64,000 bases of DNA from Zingiber officinale (GCF_018446385.1 NC_056003.1:23247198-23311197), one strand, 5' to 3'. Positions 1 through 13,791 are shown, numbered from the stretch's first letter. Numbers and translations are program-made. The notes: generated by a model not told the origin, from the sequence alone.

Positions 1-499
1 TTATTACTATAACAATATCATTGGTTACCATCTATTGGTTAAGCAGCAAATGTATAGTAAAATTTGGATTTCAGAGAAAAATACTGCAGCATAAAACACA
101 ACCTCAGCACAATCAAAAGCCACTACAACATCAAAGTGTGTTTTAGGCCAAGGGAATATTTCAAAAATGAGTTGTGCTTTATATGCATTATAAGGTTCCT
201 GACACTAAAAATAAAGTCAGGTAAGAAGAGTTTAATCATTTTAGAATATGTGACAGTACAAATAATACGAGGGTCACTTATTACTTCTTTTAGCCTCTTT
301 TCCATTATAAATTGTTGTTAAGTCTGCTTATTTAATTATTTATTATTTGCTCAACAATGACAAGAGCCTCATGGATATATTTATGTTACAAAGGACAAAA
401 ATAACATATTGAGAAATTAATGCTCCAATTTGAGGTAACCAGAAACTAGGCTTATATTGAAGTCAATATAATCTCTTGACTAAGTAATGTCATCCTTAC
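1..499 (-). other. Intron 2 of the ARID-HMG gene (no exon seen)
   Basis: Minus-strand sequence downstream of the second exon, starting with donor GTAAG at 499. I looked for the next ARID exon (a W-R-E-V type block) and did not see it, so it probably lies beyond the left edge. No other gene is supported here. Confidence 0.5.
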
Positions 500-3400
500 T
501 TTTTCAATACCACCTCGAGAAGTTACTTCAACAAATAGACGATGCAGATCAAGGCCCTTTCCTCCTATAATTGGAACCCTTGTAATAAACAAAGAGTCAT
601 TAATCAAAATGTTAGAAAAATGGTAATGTTTTACACCTAATCATAGTAACTTTTTCTGTAATGAGTAATCATAAAGGCAAGTCGATATGTCAAGAAATTA
701 GCCAAATAGCATTACTACACAAGATTACCAGAAGGTTCACATAAGCAAGAAAGGAAAAATATCTCTTTTCCTGTGTTTCTTAATGTGAAAGAATTAATAG
801 GATCTACATTTGGTCCAGTAGAGTGGCAGGTTAAGCAAAAATGTTTCCTTCTACTCTTTCCTATTAATTATCTCCTCCCACCGTCTGCTTTTCCTTATTC
901 CAATTCCCTTTGGTTGCAATTAAATAATTACAGATGACCATGAAAAGGAAAAATAATAATAATAAATTGGCTTCAAGGGCAAGGTTCCCTGACTTCATAT
1001 TGGATGGTAACCTCATACCATAAATTGTGGAGAGTATCCAAATATTCTTATACTTAATAATTCACATGCGGTTGCATTTAGCAAGTTGCAACTTGTTTCT
1101 CTCTTCCAGCATATGGTAATTTCATATATACTTATTTGTTTTAGTTGTGGCTTGACGTGTCCATCATTATGGCTGAAACATTCTTTTTGGCTCACCAAGC
1201 AATACTAATATTATGTTAGCATGTGTATATGTCTATGTGCCACTCTTGCTAGCACAGTTTCAATGGTACCGTCTAATATAGAGAATGTCTTGACTGATAC
1301 CATCCAAAATCAACCAGTAATGTTGTGGAGATGAAACACCAAGGAAAGAGGGGAGGGGAAGAGAAGTACCACCAATGGTATCAGCCAAGGTAAGAAAACT
1401 CTCCTATAACCTTTCATTTGGTTCCAACTGTTGGTTACAAGGAGATGCAACACCAAGAAGTGATCACAAGGGAAGAAGAAATGCACCAATCAAAGCACCA
1501 GCAGTAGTAAAGAAAGTGGCACCAGAGTCAGAGAAAGTGAAATGGTATCCTTATCTTGTACATATACATATTGAAGTTTTAAAAGAGCCAATCCAAGTCA
1601 GCCTCCCAGTAGTTAATCCAAATACAATTGTGATTGTGAAGAAATCAATTCAAATACCAATGCTACTATTTGATGCATGACACTTCATTCTGGGATTAAG
1701 AAAATAACCATTATTCAAGATGCTGATTATGTTTTTGTAACTTGTTGCTCTAAAATATTAGTTCAATTGTCTTTATAATTTCCATAGATGTATATTTAAG
1801 GTAAATAAGTTTAATAGAAGGGAATTTTTGGACTATAATTTATTTGAGTTGACCTCAAAATTATACAATTCTTATTGGAGATTTATTTTAACCCATAGTT
1901 CTAATTCAAATAATTTTTATATGTATATTGGAAATTTCCAGATTTTATTTATTTATTTTTTAACTCATTAGAGACTGCAGTGCAATAAAGTAAGATGTCA
2001 CAAGGTGTTTCAAAATATATTCTATTAACTAACTGTAAATATATCACATATTTTGATAGAAACCCTAGAATAATTTTATTTTTGTTTCCAACAGTATAAA
2101 ATTATAGCAGAACTGTATATAAAGCACACAGTATGGTGGCATTTCACTATCACTAATTTATATTTCATAACATTTTATCTGCAACAACTGCAATTATCAC
2201 ATATGCCTTTAATGTGTAGTTTAAGGGCATATCTGTAGAGCTCATGCTTATGTGAAATTCCAGCTAGTCTTGATGCGATAAATTCCATAGTCAAGATGAA
2301 AGAGTTGCATACAATGAAGGTATTGCCGCTATAAAGTATAAACTAAGCGGCAATATTGTGACTGTGAAAACAAACTGGTATGCATTAGTGTTCAAAACTT
2401 GAATTTGATTATTAATTCGGTTTAAGTTTGAAAATAATGAAAAAAATGATTTTAGTTCAATTTCAATTTGATTCCATAGCGAACCTATAAAACTAAACCA
2501 AACAGATTAAAAAAATTGATTGTAAACCAATAAATAGCACCAGCCCTGCAGGTTGTATTTTATTTTGACAAGGACAGCTAGATGCCCCACTTGTGTACTT
2601 GCTGGAGAAGTTATTGTAAAATTGAGTAGCGGAAATAAAAAACTACCATATGCTATATTTTAAATGTTTAGGTCCAACAACATGGATGGCATTAGAAGTC
2701 CATAACTAATGTATAAATAGTCATAGGAAGCATCTATATGGAAATGTTTTAGAATATATGTTCAGGACAAAATCAAGCAACAAAGCAAACATAAGGACTA
2801 GTTAGTTCACTAAACCAGCATCCAGAATGATTCTTTTCCAAGAAAAGACCCTGATGTCATTGAGGATCGATCACGAGTCAAAATTTGTCCACAAGTTAGA
2901 CTTGTAGAGGAACCATCAGGTCCCCACACTCACAAAACTTAAGCAACCAAGAAATCATATGAAATTTATATTTTACTCAGACAAAACCAGTCCAACATCC
3001 CTAGCAAGAGGCAGGTTCACATCTCCTAGAATAAATAACCTAATGGAACAAAACAAATGGGAAATCAAAATCAGCAAACCCAAGGGCACAACAATAATGG
3101 AGTTGGTAATATAAAAATATCCATGTATAAAAAATAAAATACAGAGATGATTCCTAAATCTGCATGCCCAGAGCAAACAAAAATGCGAAAGGAACTATTC
3201 CGCGGAGACAAGCTAAGGGGTAAAAGGCGCTCACATAAACTTTGTGCCCATTTCAGCATGCAGCTTCATCAAAGTCTCCTTGAATAACTCCGGATCAGCA
3301 ACCACATTCTCGTACTTGGCCAATGGCTTAGGGTAAGCGCGATGGCTGGCGGCGTGCTGGGCGTCGGAATCACACAGCGCTACCTCCTTCCTCTTCTCAA

Positions 3401-3575
3401 TACCCCTTTCCCTTTCGGCAGCAGAAGCAGCATCACTCATCTCCATGATTCGCCCCTCGATACCTGGGACACCGGCACAGCACTCGTCAATCGACATGAA
3501 ATCAAAATCCGCCACTGCAAATGCCCCACTTTTTACCAATTCAAATCCGGGAAGTAAGTAACCTAACAATTTCAA
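500..3575 (-). CDS. ARID-HMG type DNA-binding protein (HMGB9/10/15-like), 5' part
   Basis: Two exons of a nuclear DNA-binding protein with an N-terminal ARID domain; plant members also carry a C-terminal HMG box, which would lie off the left edge. Exon 1 ends at 3235 (donor GTGAGC) and exon 2 is 578-500 (acceptor ...TTACAAG, donor GTAAG). Joining them gives F-M-V-P in frame. Exon 1 carries YPKPLAKYENVVADPELF then MGTKF; exon 2 reads VPIIGGKGLDLHRLFVEVTS, then RGGIEK. Both are ARID signatures of this plant family. The start is unsettled: ATG codons at 3575, 3497, 3446 and 3440 are in frame, and the residues before MSDAASAAERE look unlike a conserved N-terminus, so one of the inner starts is likelier. 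Family members are linked to transcription control, for example in pollen, but nothing here shows the role. The intron (579-3234) is about 2.66 kb. Identity is firm, start is not. Confidence 0.83.
579..3234 (-). other. Long first intron of the ARID-HMG gene
   Basis: AT-rich intron, GTGAGC at the 5' end and TTACAAG at the 3' end on the minus strand. It cuts the ARID domain between the MGTKFM and VPIIGG blocks. The short open frames inside, such as 1375-1680 plus, have no recognisable domain. I see no clear transposon end in it. Confidence 0.65.
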
Positions 3576-3888
3576 ACTTCTCCTTAATTTTTGTTTTTTT
3601 TCTTTATCTAATCTAATGGCGATGTGACGCTCGCAGCAGCCAGTAATCTGTCTACAAATCGAATGATTCAGTCGGCGATCGAGATCGAAATCATAGAAAG
3701 GAGGGAGAGGAATGGAATATTACTGGGAGAGATTGAAGGATTATTACCAGTTACCATTACCATAACCAGCGCCAATGGATGGGAATGGAACATACGCCAC
3801 GATGAGCGAGTGGATGCGGTTAATGACCGGAGGAAGAAACACCAACAAAATAGATTTAACTTTTTTCATGACCCATTAAATTTCAACC

Positions 3889-3928
<40 letters not shown>

Positions 3929-5205
3929 CTTTTTAAAAAATATATATAAATAAAAATTATCCCCAAATGTAAAAATTAAAACAAATAGAGATGGAAATGA
4001 TACAAATTATGTAAATTTAGGATTAAATTATTATTTTTTTATAAACGTAAAATGTAAATATAATATAATGATTTTAGTTAAAATTGGCCATATATATATA
4101 TTTTTTTTAAACTACTAAATTTAGCCAAAAGCGCTTTAAGATCTTTTCAAAATTATTTGATCGGTTTAAAAATATAAATAGGCTACTGTATTTATATTTA
4201 TTTAGATTTAAAATTTGACTGAAAAAATAGCCATATACCATTTTAAGTTATGTACTAACTTTGTCCATGTGAGGGCGAGTTAAAAGGTTATTAAAATATA
4301 TCTAAATGGTCATTTTGTGAATCTAATAAATAGATGGAAGGTTATTAACCAAATAACTTAAAATAAATTTTGAAATCAATTTTTAACAAGTGCAAAATAA
4401 TTTATTGGGTGTCTGACTTCTTACATATAAAGAATTATTATGCCAGATAAAATATTACTCATAATTTATCTATTTATATTTTAAGATACAACCAATAAAA
4501 GTTTAACAACATCATCTTTTAAATTCATTTATCTATTTAAATTTATTTATTTATTTTTTAGAAAAACGATGATATAACAATTCTAACTTATAATGTATTT
4601 TTTTTTATAACCTAGGTGTCCTGTTTTTATAATCCAAAAAATTTTCTATCGATCTTCAAATTAAGTCACAGAAGCGTTACAGTAAATCATCGATAGTGAA
4701 CCCCCACAATCTTGATCGTCCCTGTAAGACCGTCCAACACCAAATCAATACTTTCGCATCTTCTACTTATACTATAGATGATGAATGTTAAAATGTATGA
4801 AATATCGAGTCATTGAGATTAGTTTGCTCAATTAATCAGATCTGTTTCATAAAAACTTAGCACTACTTAATTATAGTGCAACCTTTAAAATTTTCTATTG
4901 GGGTCCTTATTCAATCAAATATGAGACTGGAAATAAATGGAAAAAAAACAATTGGCAATATTAACAGAAAAACTAGTGAGCCAGAAAATTTTCATTGTCA
5001 ATACTTTCACACCAGACAGAATCACATCATGATCGCGGAGTAATGAGCTCATCTTGCAAAAGTTATTTGGCCAAAATTACTATCTATCAGTTTAACAATG
5101 TAAGGTCGAAGAAGAGCCAAAGCAACCACTAGAATGAGCAAAAACTTTGATCCGAAGAAAAGTGAGGGCTTTGTCAAATTACTATTAATCCTAAGACATA
5201 ATCCA
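3576..5205. other. Intergenic region between PIG-T and the ARID-HMG gene
   Basis: The 3' side of PIG-T and the 5' side of the ARID-HMG gene. The stretch 3600-3830 is less AT-rich than its surroundings and could hold the 5' UTR or promoter of the ARID-HMG gene. The rest (3890-5200) is very AT-rich and I see no gene in it. Confidence 0.5.
3889..3928. repeat. (TAA)n microsatellite
   Basis: About 13 perfect TAA units, upstream of the ARID-HMG gene. Confidence 0.95.
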
Positions 5206-8200
5206 TCAGTTGACAATGTAGTGAAAAAGAACAGATAATACAACCGCGAATATAAGTAAAGGCTTTGACCGTGGCATTCCTCTTAGCTTGGAAGTTATCT
5301 TAGAAACTATCAAGGGAATCAGCCCGCGCTTAGTAGCATCTGCACATCAAGTTAATGCTAAGTTTTCATATAATTTCAGTGGAAATAGCAAGAACACCCC
5401 GCCAATTCTATGAAAGAACAATAGGAAATAAGGAATGGGTTTCCAAGAATAACATTCAAAAAGGGAACAGAACTAAGAAAAGATGAGATTTTTTTGTTAA
5501 GCTTAAAACCAGTCAATGAATATTGGATTTTAGTAAGAATATAAGTAAAATAATACTGTTATGAGAATAGTTGTTTCTTGCAGAAAATACGTGCTGCATT
5601 TCTCTACAAAGAGCTACAAAATTATAAGAAGATTATCTGACAAGTAGATTAAAAGAATTTGAGTACTGATGAAATGTAGAACTAACCTTTGCTCCTCATT
5701 AGCCTTTCTTCCTCTCCTATTCTTCGCCGCAACACATTAAGCAATGATCCAAAATACAATGCTAATACAGTGCAGGTGAAGGTAATGACGTTGTATGGCA
5801 TGCTAAAATCCGGTGTTGTAAAAGGCACGAGCAACACTTCTGTGTAAGATAGAACAACATTCTTTTCCTGTATATAAATGCAAAGGCAAGCAAATTTAAC
5901 AAGCAATGAACTGCATCCAACTTAGGTATCATAATTCCTGGTTCCAATGTGAATTTAGCAGCGCACTATGTTATATAAATTGTAGCTGCAAGTGTAAGTT
6001 GGATACCTGAAACTTTAATAGTAAAGGAGAATGTACAGAAGAATCATCTCCAATATATATTCTGCTTGAATGCAAGTTGGGAAAAGTAACTAAAGCAGAT
6101 GGTATATCAAAGCCCTGATTAGCATCCGGAGGATATTCATGAATGTGTAAGAAGCCCTGTAAACGATTAATGGTCAAGATAGATAATCCATAATAAGTAT
6201 TAATTAACACTGAAAAGACAGGCAAGGTTATCTTATATAAACATAACTTTTGGTTTTATAACTTTGCTCCACAAAAGGGCTTATAGAATCTGATACACAC
6301 CTTGTCAAAATCCAATGTCAGGGCAACAGATTGCACGGTGCAAGGATATCCAAGTACAAGTTCCAGCGTTCCAGGCAACTTCTTGTCTTCTGATGGAGTG
6401 ACTCGTATCTTCTCAATCACGTCCGAGAGATTTTGAAGTTTTTGATCAATGAAAATCTGGAGTGTATGGTAATAGACCTTTACATACCAGGGAACAACCT
6501 GAAATACAACAGCCTGCATTCTGCACTCATTTGATTTGCTCCTAAAGTATTCATCTGATTTGGTTGATTGCAAGGATATGGCTATAGAGCCTCTCTCGGT
6601 ACCACTTCCCATTAGAAACCTGCTTGCATGGAAAGGTGCATGTGGAGAAGACCAAACAAAAGGCAACTTCCACTTTATACCCACATCCAAAGGCTCATAC
6701 TCCTTGGAGTTAACGTACTCAAAAAGAATTGAGTTACTTTCTTCTGGAAAGGGGTTCACCTCCTTGATCACCCTAAATGGATTTGGAGACAGATCGAGTA
6801 AAGAGTTACTCCATGAACCTCCATGTCCCAACTCCTCAAGTTTGGAAACTATATTTTTCTCTAATTCAACCAATATTCTGCTGGTCCTAGCAAGAACACA
6901 TGATCCAGTAAGGTTCCTTTTGAACATTGAACTAATAGACCAACTTGGCTGGATGGCTCCATCCAACAAAGAATGTGCAGAATTCCTTTGAATGTTAGGT
7001 TGGAGCACAATCGTAAGTGTTTGTTCAAGAATTATACCAGATAATTTAGTTGAAGTTAACCTCAACTTTTGTGAGTGATAATATCCTTTATATATAGAAG
7101 GCCTGTCCAGCAACGTGGCTAGTCCAGCTTTGTCTCGACATGGGAGAAGCTTTAACCAGGGAGTGAGATTCTCAGTGCAAACTGCTTCACGGGGTAGCGC
7201 ACCATACCTTATGTTGCTGACATTTAATCCAAATACAAAACTTGGAGTGGTGTATGAGGTGGAGGACTCAAGGAAATTGATTGAACTGCAAAATAGACCT
7301 GACAGGGCATGCGTGAGATTCTTCCAAGTGGTGTCAATCTCTACAACAGGAACATTAAAGGTTGCCCAAAGCTCGACACCAGGGGGCTTTGCATTGGTAC
7401 TAGATATTGGATCAGATCCACCCCAGTTCTCATAGTTCCATCGTCCTTGTGTGAAGGATAACTCCAGGTCCCTTATTTGGAACTTTTGTACCTGGTTCAA
7501 GTATCACATTTCAAGATGCAATTATGGAGAAAAAGGACCCTTCAGAATACAAGATTTCAACTCTCACTATTTCTCTTTGCCTCTTACATTATGACAATAA
7601 TCAATTATTTAAGATCACAAATCTTTCATATCAATATTCAAAATGAAGTTGCAACAGGACAAAGTGCATAGCAACTTTAGATGAGAATTGATATGTTCTT
7701 CTAGTGGTTGACCAAAAAAAATTATGTCATGATGTAACGTCTAAGACACCAGCTATAGCCTATGGATATAAAGGCCAAGAGAGTTTCGACGTCAAAAGCA
7801 ATGGTCCTTGAGAACAAAGACCCATTGAAAACTTTTGATACAATAATAAGCCAAATTTCAGTATAAGAAATATCTGTAACATGTGGTTAATGTTCATCAG
7901 CTTCCAGCAGTAATGAAGTAGGTCAGCTAGCCTGTGCAATCGAATTTATGTAATCATAATCAAGTAGCAAAATAACATTAAATTTAAAGGAAAGCATTCA
8001 ATAGTGAGTGAACATCTTAACACACTATAGTAGGATTTGTTTTACTTTTATCTAGAATGAGTATATCAAAAAAGATAGCTGAATCATAAGAAACAAATCA
8101 AAGAATTCACAGCATACCCAATAGCTTCCATGAGAATATAAATATTATTAGCAAAAGAAAAGCAGTAAAAAGGTAAGCCAAAATGTTTGCCTATGCAATT

Positions 8201-9758
8201 GAGCCAAGAAAATCTAGTGACTTGCAATCCAAGCGTTTCTTTTGTGGTACAAAAGCTTATTCAGTTGATGCAGCTTGAAGAATTTTCTTTTAGAATTTGC
8301 ACCATTCAAGTATGCCTTCCAAATGCAAATAGCTTTATCATTTTCTTTTTGCTAATTTTAGTGGATGAATTCATGTACTAATATTCATTGCCAACTTCAT
8401 GCATATATGCTATTAGGGGAAGTGCTCCATTTTGGGAAGTTGAGGTTGAGGAAGTGGAAGTCTAAATCCAACTGCCACAAGACCTATTCATTTTTAATTT
8501 CTGGAAAAAAACCTAGGGACTGACTCTGTAAATCAATACCATACAGAATTTTAAGCATGTCATTTTCCAAAACTAACAGGGGAGAAACGATATGTCTGGT
8601 TAAAGTGGATGTCAAAATGGGATGAGACTTGGATAAATTTCCATCAAAACATGTTTAACTAAATTTGTCACAATAAGTGGTATTTTTTATGGTTAAATGT
8701 ATCAAACCTCTGACAATTGTTTTATACAAAAATAGAAGCATTGATATCTCCTTTGAAGTTCTTGCATAGCTTGAGGCATGATGGATTAACATTGTTCCTT
8801 TTGGTGACCATTAAAGAATAGACAACAAGATACATGAACAAAGCTAATCTACATGTTGACAGTGTCATCTAATGTGTAGAAAGTAGGAAAACTCATCTAT
8901 GTTTGAGATCTTGAGCTTCATATAGCTGAAAATTAAGCTTTAGAAGAGTAGCATCTGGTGCATTTGGAACAATTTTTTGCAGCTGCTTATTCTAGAAATC
9001 ACTGACATTTGAAAGTGATAAGTGATAACTGAAGGCCGTGCAGCAGTGAGCTAGAAAATGGAAGAACTTCATTCTATTAGCTCAGTGTTGATATCAGCAA
9101 GGACTGTCATTGATAGAACAAAATATGAGTGGAGTGAGAAATTGTGTTTATCATGGATTTGTAATTGGGGACAATACCCCCAGTTATTCATTTCACAAGA
9201 ACTGAAAGAATTACAGCTGAAAGTGTCATTTTGTTCATTTCTTATGTGTGGAAGGAAACAATTGTTATTTGTTTTTGAAAAGAATCCAGAGCTAAATACC
9301 ATAAAATGCCCTACTGCATCGCAGGGACTGATCTAATTAGTGAATCCACTTCATTAACACAAATAATTATTCTAAAACGGGAACTAAAATTAATGACTGA
9401 AGAAACACGCGCGATTCCATATCTGCTTGAACCCAAATTGAAAAGTGACTATGCGATAAGTCAATACTGAGATTGGATTATGGACGGAGGGATCGAGAAA
9501 TAGTACCAACTGCGCGATGGCCTTCGGGAAGAGATGGTGGTGGTGACCACTGTCAGGGGACGGATGGGCCGTGCTCTGGAAGTGGAAATGAGCTAAGACT
9601 TTCCGATCGGGCAAGGGTTTCAACAAGAGTTCTTCGGTAAACTGCTCCCCTTCATCATCACCGATCCAGTCGCCGAAGACAAGGGAAGAGATCGAAAGGG
9701 AAACGAGGACGAGGAGAAAGTGGAACCCCGTGAAACGACGGCAGAGCGCCGCCATCAA
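5206..9758 (-). CDS. GPI16: GPI transamidase subunit PIG-T / GPI16
   Basis: Subunit of the ER-membrane GPI transamidase, which cleaves the C-terminal signal of a precursor protein and attaches a GPI anchor. Five exons on the minus strand: 9758-9507, 7491-6301, 6156-6007, 5867-5687 and 5339-5206. All have GT-AG borders and stay in frame, giving 635 residues, close to plant orthologues. A signal peptide covers about residues 1-29. Family blocks include [19 protein letters not shown] (exon 1), [36 protein letters not shown] (Cys near 189; this block carries the cysteine known to disulphide-bond to PIG-K/GPI8 in animals), [17 protein letters not shown] and [10 protein letters not shown] membrane segment lies about 555-577, followed by [10 protein letters not shown]. 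Exon 5 ends with a second hydrophobic stretch, [16 protein letters not shown], before the stop. Two ATGs in tandem start the frame (9758 or 9755). Intron 1 is about 2 kb. No lesion is seen, so the gene looks functional. Confidence 0.96.
7492..9506 (-). other. Intron 1 of PIG-T/GPI16
   Basis: A 2.0-kb AT-rich intron between the signal-peptide exon and the main lumenal exon. Donor GTACTA after CAG-TTG, acceptor ACCAG before GTA-CAA. Short open frames near 8187-8381 and 9058-9336 show no domain and are not genes. Confidence 0.85.
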
Positions 9759-10102
9759 CGGCGGGGCTGGAACGCCGTCGATGGAAGTGCGTCCGGAAAG
9801 TAGTGCAAGTTCCGTGTTGCGTGAAGGAGAAGGAGGAAACCAAATGGATGCCGGTCCGGCACATTAACCTAACTACGGGCTGTTTAGAAAGGACTAATGT
9901 GAATCTTGTATATTATGAAAGGGAGTTAGTTATGAAAATACCTACAATATTTAATAACATTTTTTAAAATTATTTTTATATTTTTTTAATAATTTGATCC
10001 TAACGAATTTGTAGTAAAAATGCATCAATCACTCAATACACAATTGATAAATTTAAGAGAAAATTATGTTTTTAGTCAGGTACATTGCATTTTTTAAAAT
10101 TA
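9759..10102. other. 5' flank of PIG-T
   Basis: The first 110 bases are GC-rich, as expected of a 5' UTR or promoter; the rest is AT-rich. No confident TATA box or other element. Confidence 0.4.
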
Positions 10103-11279
10103 TGTTAGAATCGCATGAAAAAGGAGGTGAATGTTGTGATTTTTTTAAAAAAAATCTTCTTTTTCGATTTTAAAAACAAGTACGTAGAAAAAAATTAAAA
10201 ATAAGAATAGAACGTAAACATAAGAACTCAAATAGTTACTTGATTTAGAATTTTTGACGACTCCTATTTTAAGACTCACGATCTCTCAGATCGTATCAAT
10301 GAGTAATCCACTACAAACCTCTTCTGGAACCGTTGAAAGATAAAATAGAATACAGAAATAACAGATAAATGTAACAATCTTACACTTCCTTTTATGCAGT
10401 AATTAACAACTTAATTGAAAATTTCATTACCCAACACGTGAAGAATATCGGATCGAGCTCGGTGTTAGAGAGTTTCTCAGCAGTATTCGAGCATAGTAGC
10501 ATCGCAGCACAGCAGCACAGCGGTAGGATGAAATCGGAGAAGTCAAAATCTCAAATGATCGCATATAGAAGTTCTAAACAAGTTGTATTGAATGTTTGGT
10601 CGAACAACCCTTTTATTGAGCATTGAGGGCGCCTCAAAGCTCAATGAGGGTGCTTCCAATAGCGAAAATGATCCCCAAAACTTCAGTCATGATAAGCAGC
10701 ATAGTCTATGGCTTCCATTCACTCGAGGGCATCTCCCATGCTCTCCGAGATACCTTCGAAGCACTCTGAGGCGCCTCCAGTGGTCTTCAAGGCACCTCTT
10801 GCGCGAGAACTTTATCCTTAAAGTTCATCCATGCGATGGTGCCTTCGCTGAATCCAGGGTGCCTCTACGCCACTCTGAGGCGCCTCCATGACCCTCCGAG
10901 GTGGCTCAGACATTGTTCATCTGAGGCTTAACTTATTTTTTTGTTCCTGCAAAAGCATGTTAGACTAACAGAAAAATATTTAACCTGCAAAACAAAGTTA
11001 GCCAAATTTATAAGCATTTATTAATTAAATTATATCTTCCCGAGACCAAGATCTAACTCGGTCTCACTCAAGGTTTCCAAAATAAACCCAAAGTGAACCT
11101 ATGCTTAAAGTCCCTAATTGAGACTCGTTCTCGCTAGAACAGTCTACTCTAGTGACTTACCTTACTTACCATGCAGAATCACTTGACTTACCTTTGACCG
11201 ACCAGGTCTTCCTGTCAATTGTCAGGTTCGCAGACCCAACTGGACTTTAGCCAGCTGTTAGGTCCCACAGACCCAGCCA
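10103..11279 (-). mobile_element. Z: old SIRE-like LTR, left part
   Basis: Starts TGTTAGAATCGCATG and continues into an A-rich GGAGGTGAAT stretch laid out like the start of LTR A (TGTAGGATCATAAATACGC, then GGGGGGTGAAT). It then has the same order of parts: primer-like leader, GC-rich repeated GGCGCCT motifs, CTTCCCGAGACCAAGATC, and repeated GTCAGGTTCGCAGACCC. It stops exactly where LTR A begins, and matching sequence resumes at 54208. Many differences from LTR A mean it is older. TSDs are not convincing. Confidence 0.6.
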
Positions 11280-12461
11280 TGTAGGATCATAAATACGCTA
11301 GAAGGGGGGTGAATAACATTTTTTGAAAACTTGCAAATTAAAGCGAAATACGCAGCGGAAGAATAAAAGAAAGAAACTAGAAGAAGAAAGACAATCACAC
11401 GCTAACACAAGTAGTTTTTTACTTGATTCGGAGCCTTTAACGACTCCAACTCCAAGGTCACACTCGTTGAGTGCTTTTGTTGGACAATCCACTAATAGTT
11501 CGAATCATTACAAAATTTAAGTACAAGAACTAAAAACAATGTTATCGACAACAGAGAAAATAAGAAGATCTTGATCGCCGATTGTCGGAAGAGATTTGCA
11601 GCGTCGTAGGAGCTTTTTTGGAGCACCACACATGAGTGAAAGTTGTAGCAGTTAATGATTTGAAGCTGCTGGTTGAAGACCCTTATATAGGTCCATTCTG
11701 AGCGCCTGGAACCTCTCCAGACGCCTGGAACCTCTCCAGACGCCTGGACCATGCTGAGGTGCTCGGCTAGTTGACTCGCTCCAACTCAGCTCCTGGATAA
11801 GTTTTTTGGTCTGGGTGTCTGGACCAACTCCGAGCGCCCGGACCAGCTCTAGGCGCCCGGAGTGCGGGCGCCTAGACTCCCTTTTTTCAATAGCTCCTTC
11901 CCTACAAAAAAGGGTTAATCCAGGCAGCAGAAAATATATTTATCCTACAAAACAGAATTAGTACAACATTAATAAAATATGAGTAGTAATTATATCTTAT
12001 CTTCCCGAGATCAGGATCTAGTTAATGTCTCAACTTAGGTTTCCCAAATGGATTTAAGTTGGACTGATGCGTACAGTTCCCTCAACTGGGAATGCGTCCT
12101 CACTGGATCTCTCCTCCAGTTACTTACCTTCACTTACCACTTACAGTTACTTGACTTGCCTTTGACCCACCAGGTATTCCCACCAGTTGTCAGGTCCCGC
12201 AGACCCAACTGGACTTCGGCCGATTGTCAGGTCCCACAGACCCAACCGGACTTCCCGCCAGATATCGGGTCCCACGGACCTATCTGGGCTTCCTACCAGC
12301 TATCGGGTCCTGCGGACCTAGCCGGATTTCAGCCTGGTGTCAAGTCCTTCAGACCAGTCAACTCCTGCACACTTGGTAGAAAGGTTAAACAAACAACATA
12401 TTTAACTTTAAACTATTTATTATACATCAAAATAAGATTATTAGTATAACCTGCACCAACA
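11280..12461 (-). repeat. 3' LTR of A
   Basis: Begins TGTAGGATCATAAATACGC and ends CCTGCACCAACA on the plus strand. The minus strand has a TATA motif (CCTATATAAGGG) near 11690. The plus-strand end abuts the complement of a polypurine tract. Confidence 0.88.
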
Positions 12462-12477
12462 ATCTCCCCCTTTTTGA
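12462..12477 (-). other. Polypurine tract of A
   Basis: Minus strand reads TCAAAAAGGGGGAGAT immediately before LTR A, the typical plus-strand primer of SIRE-like Copia elements. Confidence 0.85.
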
Positions 12478-13445
12478 TGTAATGACAACTTAGGTTAAAG
12501 TTAGAAAAAATATATAATTAAGCAAGCATTGAGTAAACTGAGTTAACATGATTTGATTTTTCTAGCCTAATCCACTATCCTCCCCCTTTGGCATACATAA
12601 AAAAAAAATAATTCATGAAGCATAAATAATTAAATAAAGGTTTAGCAAAAAAGACTTTGCAAACTTAGTTTTTCAAGCAAGTTTTCAAATAATTATGTCA
12701 AGTACTTCAAAGTATTTTGAAAGCAAGGTTTTAAAAACCAACTACTTCAAATAGAAAGTGCTATCATTTGGAAGTAATGTTTTCAAATAAAAACTTTACA
12801 AAGGTAAAAACTTAGGTTCATTTTAGAGAGAAATAAATGTTTTCAAGAAAATTTTACAAAGACTTTTCAAATAATTTGGTAAAACTATTTATACAATAGT
12901 ATTCAAAAGATGGCTTTGTAAAAATATTGTGAAAGAAAGTACTATGGAAAATTTGAAAGGAGTTTCAAAATTTTACAAATGTTTGAATTTTTAAAAAAAC
13001 ATTTTGCAAACAATTTGAAAAAACTAATTTTTAAAATGTTTTGCAAACATTTTAAGATATCAGTTTTAAAAAAATATAACACAAAAAATACTTTTTGAAA
13101 AGATGGTACTTTTAAAAATAGTTTTCAAATATTGAAAGACAATATTAAAAACACAAATGGTGTTGAATACATACAAACAAACTAAAGTAAATGATAGTAA
13201 GCATAATGTGATAAAAATATAATCAAGTCACACATGCTAGCTGAAGTAACAGGAAATATCTAGTAACCAAAGTATAGATCAAATAACATCAAGTTATGAA
13301 AATATAGTAGAAAAATAAACTACTGAGATGACGAAGAAGAGGGGCCATAACCCCAAGATCATAACTTGTCCATCAACTCAGTATGACGTGTCTAGTTTAC
13401 CTCTTGAAGACCATATCCTGTCGAAGATCGAAGATCGAAGACCTC
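12478..13445 (-). other. AT-rich 3' spacer of A
   Basis: Noncoding, dominated by variations of TTTTCAAATA and TTTTGAAA with no long frame. It lies between the accessory ORF and the polypurine tract. It resembles in composition the segment of element S next to its polypurine tract. Confidence 0.55.
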
Positions 13446-13791
13446 TTATCGAAGATTTGAGACCTCCTGTTGAAGATTCATCATGGATGCCTCAAGTCTA
13501 ATAACTTTGTTGTCTAAAGTACAAGGGACTGGAGGCGCATGCAACCCAAAAAGATCAGCCATTAACTCACATATCTCTGCCTCCTCTCCTGGAGTTGGAT
13601 CAGGTGGCGGTTGGGCTGCTGGTGTAACGACCCAAAATTTTCCCATTTCAATTTCTACAAGTCCATAAAAATGTTTGGAAATGCTTTTAAAATATTCTAG
13701 AGATTTTTAGGAATTTTTAGAATATTTTTACGTAATTTTTGGAGGTCGTTTAGTAGGTTTACAAAAAGAAAGAAGTTTTGACAAAAACCGT

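Noticed and set aside
1375-1680. 101-codon open frame in the first intron of the ARID-HMG gene
   Set aside because: No domain, no homologue recognised, lies in an intron with AT-rich flanks on both sides; best taken as chance.
3624-3953. 109-codon plus-strand frame before PIG-T
   Set aside because: Its tail is the TAA microsatellite read as poly-Ile and the rest is antisense to the likely 5' region of the ARID-HMG gene.
6536-6991. 151-codon plus-strand frame
   Set aside because: Exact antisense shadow of PIG-T exon 2.
12048-12449. 133-codon frame with GPADLAGFQPG-like repeats
   Set aside because: Inside LTR A, built from repeated GTCAGGTCCCGCAGACC units; no coding function.
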